This document shows positions 13,054-14,015 of a stretch of DNA of 14,015 bases, piece after piece; the stretch's first letter is position 1, and the number at the start of each line of letters is the position of its first letter. A program made the translations under genes and the position numbers. The notes below the pieces were generated by a model. The model did no database searches. It worked only from the letters and a program-made list of their open reading frames with translations, and was not told the origin of the DNA. Source of the stretch: Cryomorphaceae bacterium. GTDB lineage: Bacteria; Bacteroidota; Bacteroidia; Flavobacteriales; Schleiferiaceae. Location of the stretch: NCBI GenBank assembly GCA_949547975.1, contig CATITW010000360.1:1-14015 (forward strand). The letters run 5' to 3'.

Positions 13054-14015
13054 ATGTCTTTTTTAACCCTACGCGTTCGTACGTTTTTATTCATGATGAT
13101 GATCCTTGTCGTAGCCTTTGTGCTGACAGGGATGTTCAGTCTGTACCATTTTCGTGTGGAGAACAAGGATTATCACAAGGAGCGTCTAGAGCGTAAAGAG
13201 CAGGCGATTTTAAGTCACATCGATTATTTTACGGGAAGTGAACAGGGCAAGGGCTATACGCCTTGGCAATGGAAAGGTGCGCTCGGCGGTAAACTGGCAG
13301 AGATTAGCTCGATTCATAAGCTGGACGTGGGCATATACCATCCGACGGGACTATTGATCGCGGCGAGTTCGTTGTATTCGGACGAGTCGGCGTTGTTTCC
13401 GAGGCTGTTGACAAGGTATGCAGAGTCGTCGGAAGCGAAGGGACGTGTATTGAGTAGAGAGGACGATTTTTTGATTGCCACGAGTGAGATTTTGGGATAC
13501 AACAATCAGGTGGAATTGGTCGTGAGGGTACCTTACAGGATCGATGATACGGCGATTCCAGATGAAGATTTAGAGTTTTTGGAACAGCTGGTTTTGCTGT
13601 ATGTCGTGCTGTTTTTGTTTGGTATAACGTTCGCTTTTGTCTTGTCCGATTATATTTCGAGGAACATGCGTATGGTCATTGACCAGCTTAAAAAAGTGAG
13701 GATTAATGGGTCGAACGAGAAACTGACCTGGAAACTGAATGATGAGATAGGGGAGCTGATTCAAGAATACAATGTCATGGTGGAGAAGCTGGAGCGGACC
13801 GCGGTGGAATTGGCACAGAGTGAAAGGGAAAGTGCTTGGAAAGAGATGGCGCAGCAAGTGGCGCATGAGATTAAGAATCCGCTGACCCCGATGAAGTTGA
13901 CGTTGCAGATGATGGAGCGTGAGCAGGACAAGGCGGAATTGCAAGAGATGGCCTCGCATTTGCTCGAGGAAGTGGAGTCGCTGACCCACATCGCTGAGGC
14001 GTTTTCACGTTTTGC
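13054..14015 (+). CDS. NtrY-like sensor histidine kinase, N-terminal part (cut by window edge)
   Basis: Two-component sensor in the inner membrane. The frame from ATG 13054 runs 320 codons without a stop to the edge. A first membrane helix lies at about 10-31. The periplasmic sensor domain (about 32-175) contains LDVGIYHPTGLLIAAS, suggesting a PAS/Cache-like fold. A second helix (about 176-198) is followed by a HAMP linker (about 200-250, ending NDEIGELIQEYNVMVEKLE). The H-box reads WKEMAQQVAHEIKNPLTPMKL, with the phosphorylated histidine H271; this wording is typical of the NtrY group. The ATP-binding domain is outside the window. The sensor ligand cannot be read from the sequence. No response regulator is seen upstream. 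The start follows the small HTH gene by 63 bases. Confidence 0.9.
   Translation, partial: MSFLTLRVRTFLFMMMILVVAFVLTGMFSLYHFRVENKDYHKERLERKEQAILSHIDYFTGSEQGKGYTPWQWKGALGGKLAEISSIHKLDVGIYHPTGLLIAASSLYSDESALFPRLLTRYAESSEAKGRVLSREDDFLIATSEILGYNNQVELVVRVPYRIDDTAIPDEDLEFLEQLVLLYVVLFLFGITFAFVLSDYISRNMRMVIDQLKKVRINGSNEKLTWKLNDEIGELIQEYNVMVEKLERTAVELAQSERESAWKEMAQQVAHEIKNPLTPMKLTLQMMEREQDKAELQEMASHLLEEVESLTHIAEAFSRF

Noticed and set aside
1..14015. CRISPR arrays, insertion sequences, tRNA or rRNA genes, defence systems
   Set aside because: No regularly spaced repeats, transposase motifs or structured RNA genes were found on either strand; gene content is almost entirely housekeeping.

Overview
The window looks like chromosomal DNA from a member of the Bacteroidota, most likely the Flavobacteriia. 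Three things support this: a PorW/SprE-type lipoprotein of the type IX secretion and gliding apparatus; an F-type ATP synthase cluster that lacks the beta and epsilon genes, with a histidine-rich signal-peptide-bearing subunit a; and promoters of the Bacteroidetes TTTG / TAnnTTTG kind with little Shine-Dalgarno sequence. No phage, transposon, CRISPR array or tRNA/rRNA gene was seen. Most of the window is conserved core genome, and I did not find a convincing wholly new system.

Layout. Positions 1-1836 (minus strand): an acpP-fabF-rnc operon (acyl carrier protein, ketoacyl-ACP synthase II, RNase III cut by the window edge). Positions 1940-2967 (plus): purN and rnhA, overlapping by 4 bases. Positions 2971-3831 (minus): a membrane-anchored M23 peptidase, convergent with rnhA and divergent from porW. 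Positions 3906-7453 (plus): a tightly overlapping run of porW/sprE, a bactofilin, an atpZ-like gene and an uncharacterised four-helix membrane protein. Positions 7487-12725: an ATP synthase operon atpB-E-F-H-A-G with its own promoter and a strong terminator, and with conspicuous hairpins after atpE and after atpA. Positions 12726-14015: a 58-residue excisionase-like helix-turn-helix protein preceded by inverted repeats, then the first 320 residues of an NtrY-type sensor histidine kinase.

How the genes work together. The minus-strand operon feeds fatty-acid synthesis. The M23 peptidase has a short cytoplasmic tail, one membrane helix, a probable coiled coil and an intact LytM domain. That is the architecture of peptidases that pair with bactofilin filaments in other bacteria, and a bactofilin gene lies just beyond porW, so an envelope-shaping set is plausible. 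The two small membrane proteins before atpB occupy the place of the AtpI/AtpZ assembly factors. The atp genes encode all of Fo and the alpha, gamma and delta subunits of F1; atpD and atpC must be elsewhere.

The points most worth a second look are the intra-operon hairpins, the histidine-rich periplasmic part of AtpB and its start site, the unknown protein in the AtpI position, the M23/PorW/bactofilin linkage, and the small helix-turn-helix gene with its palindromes.
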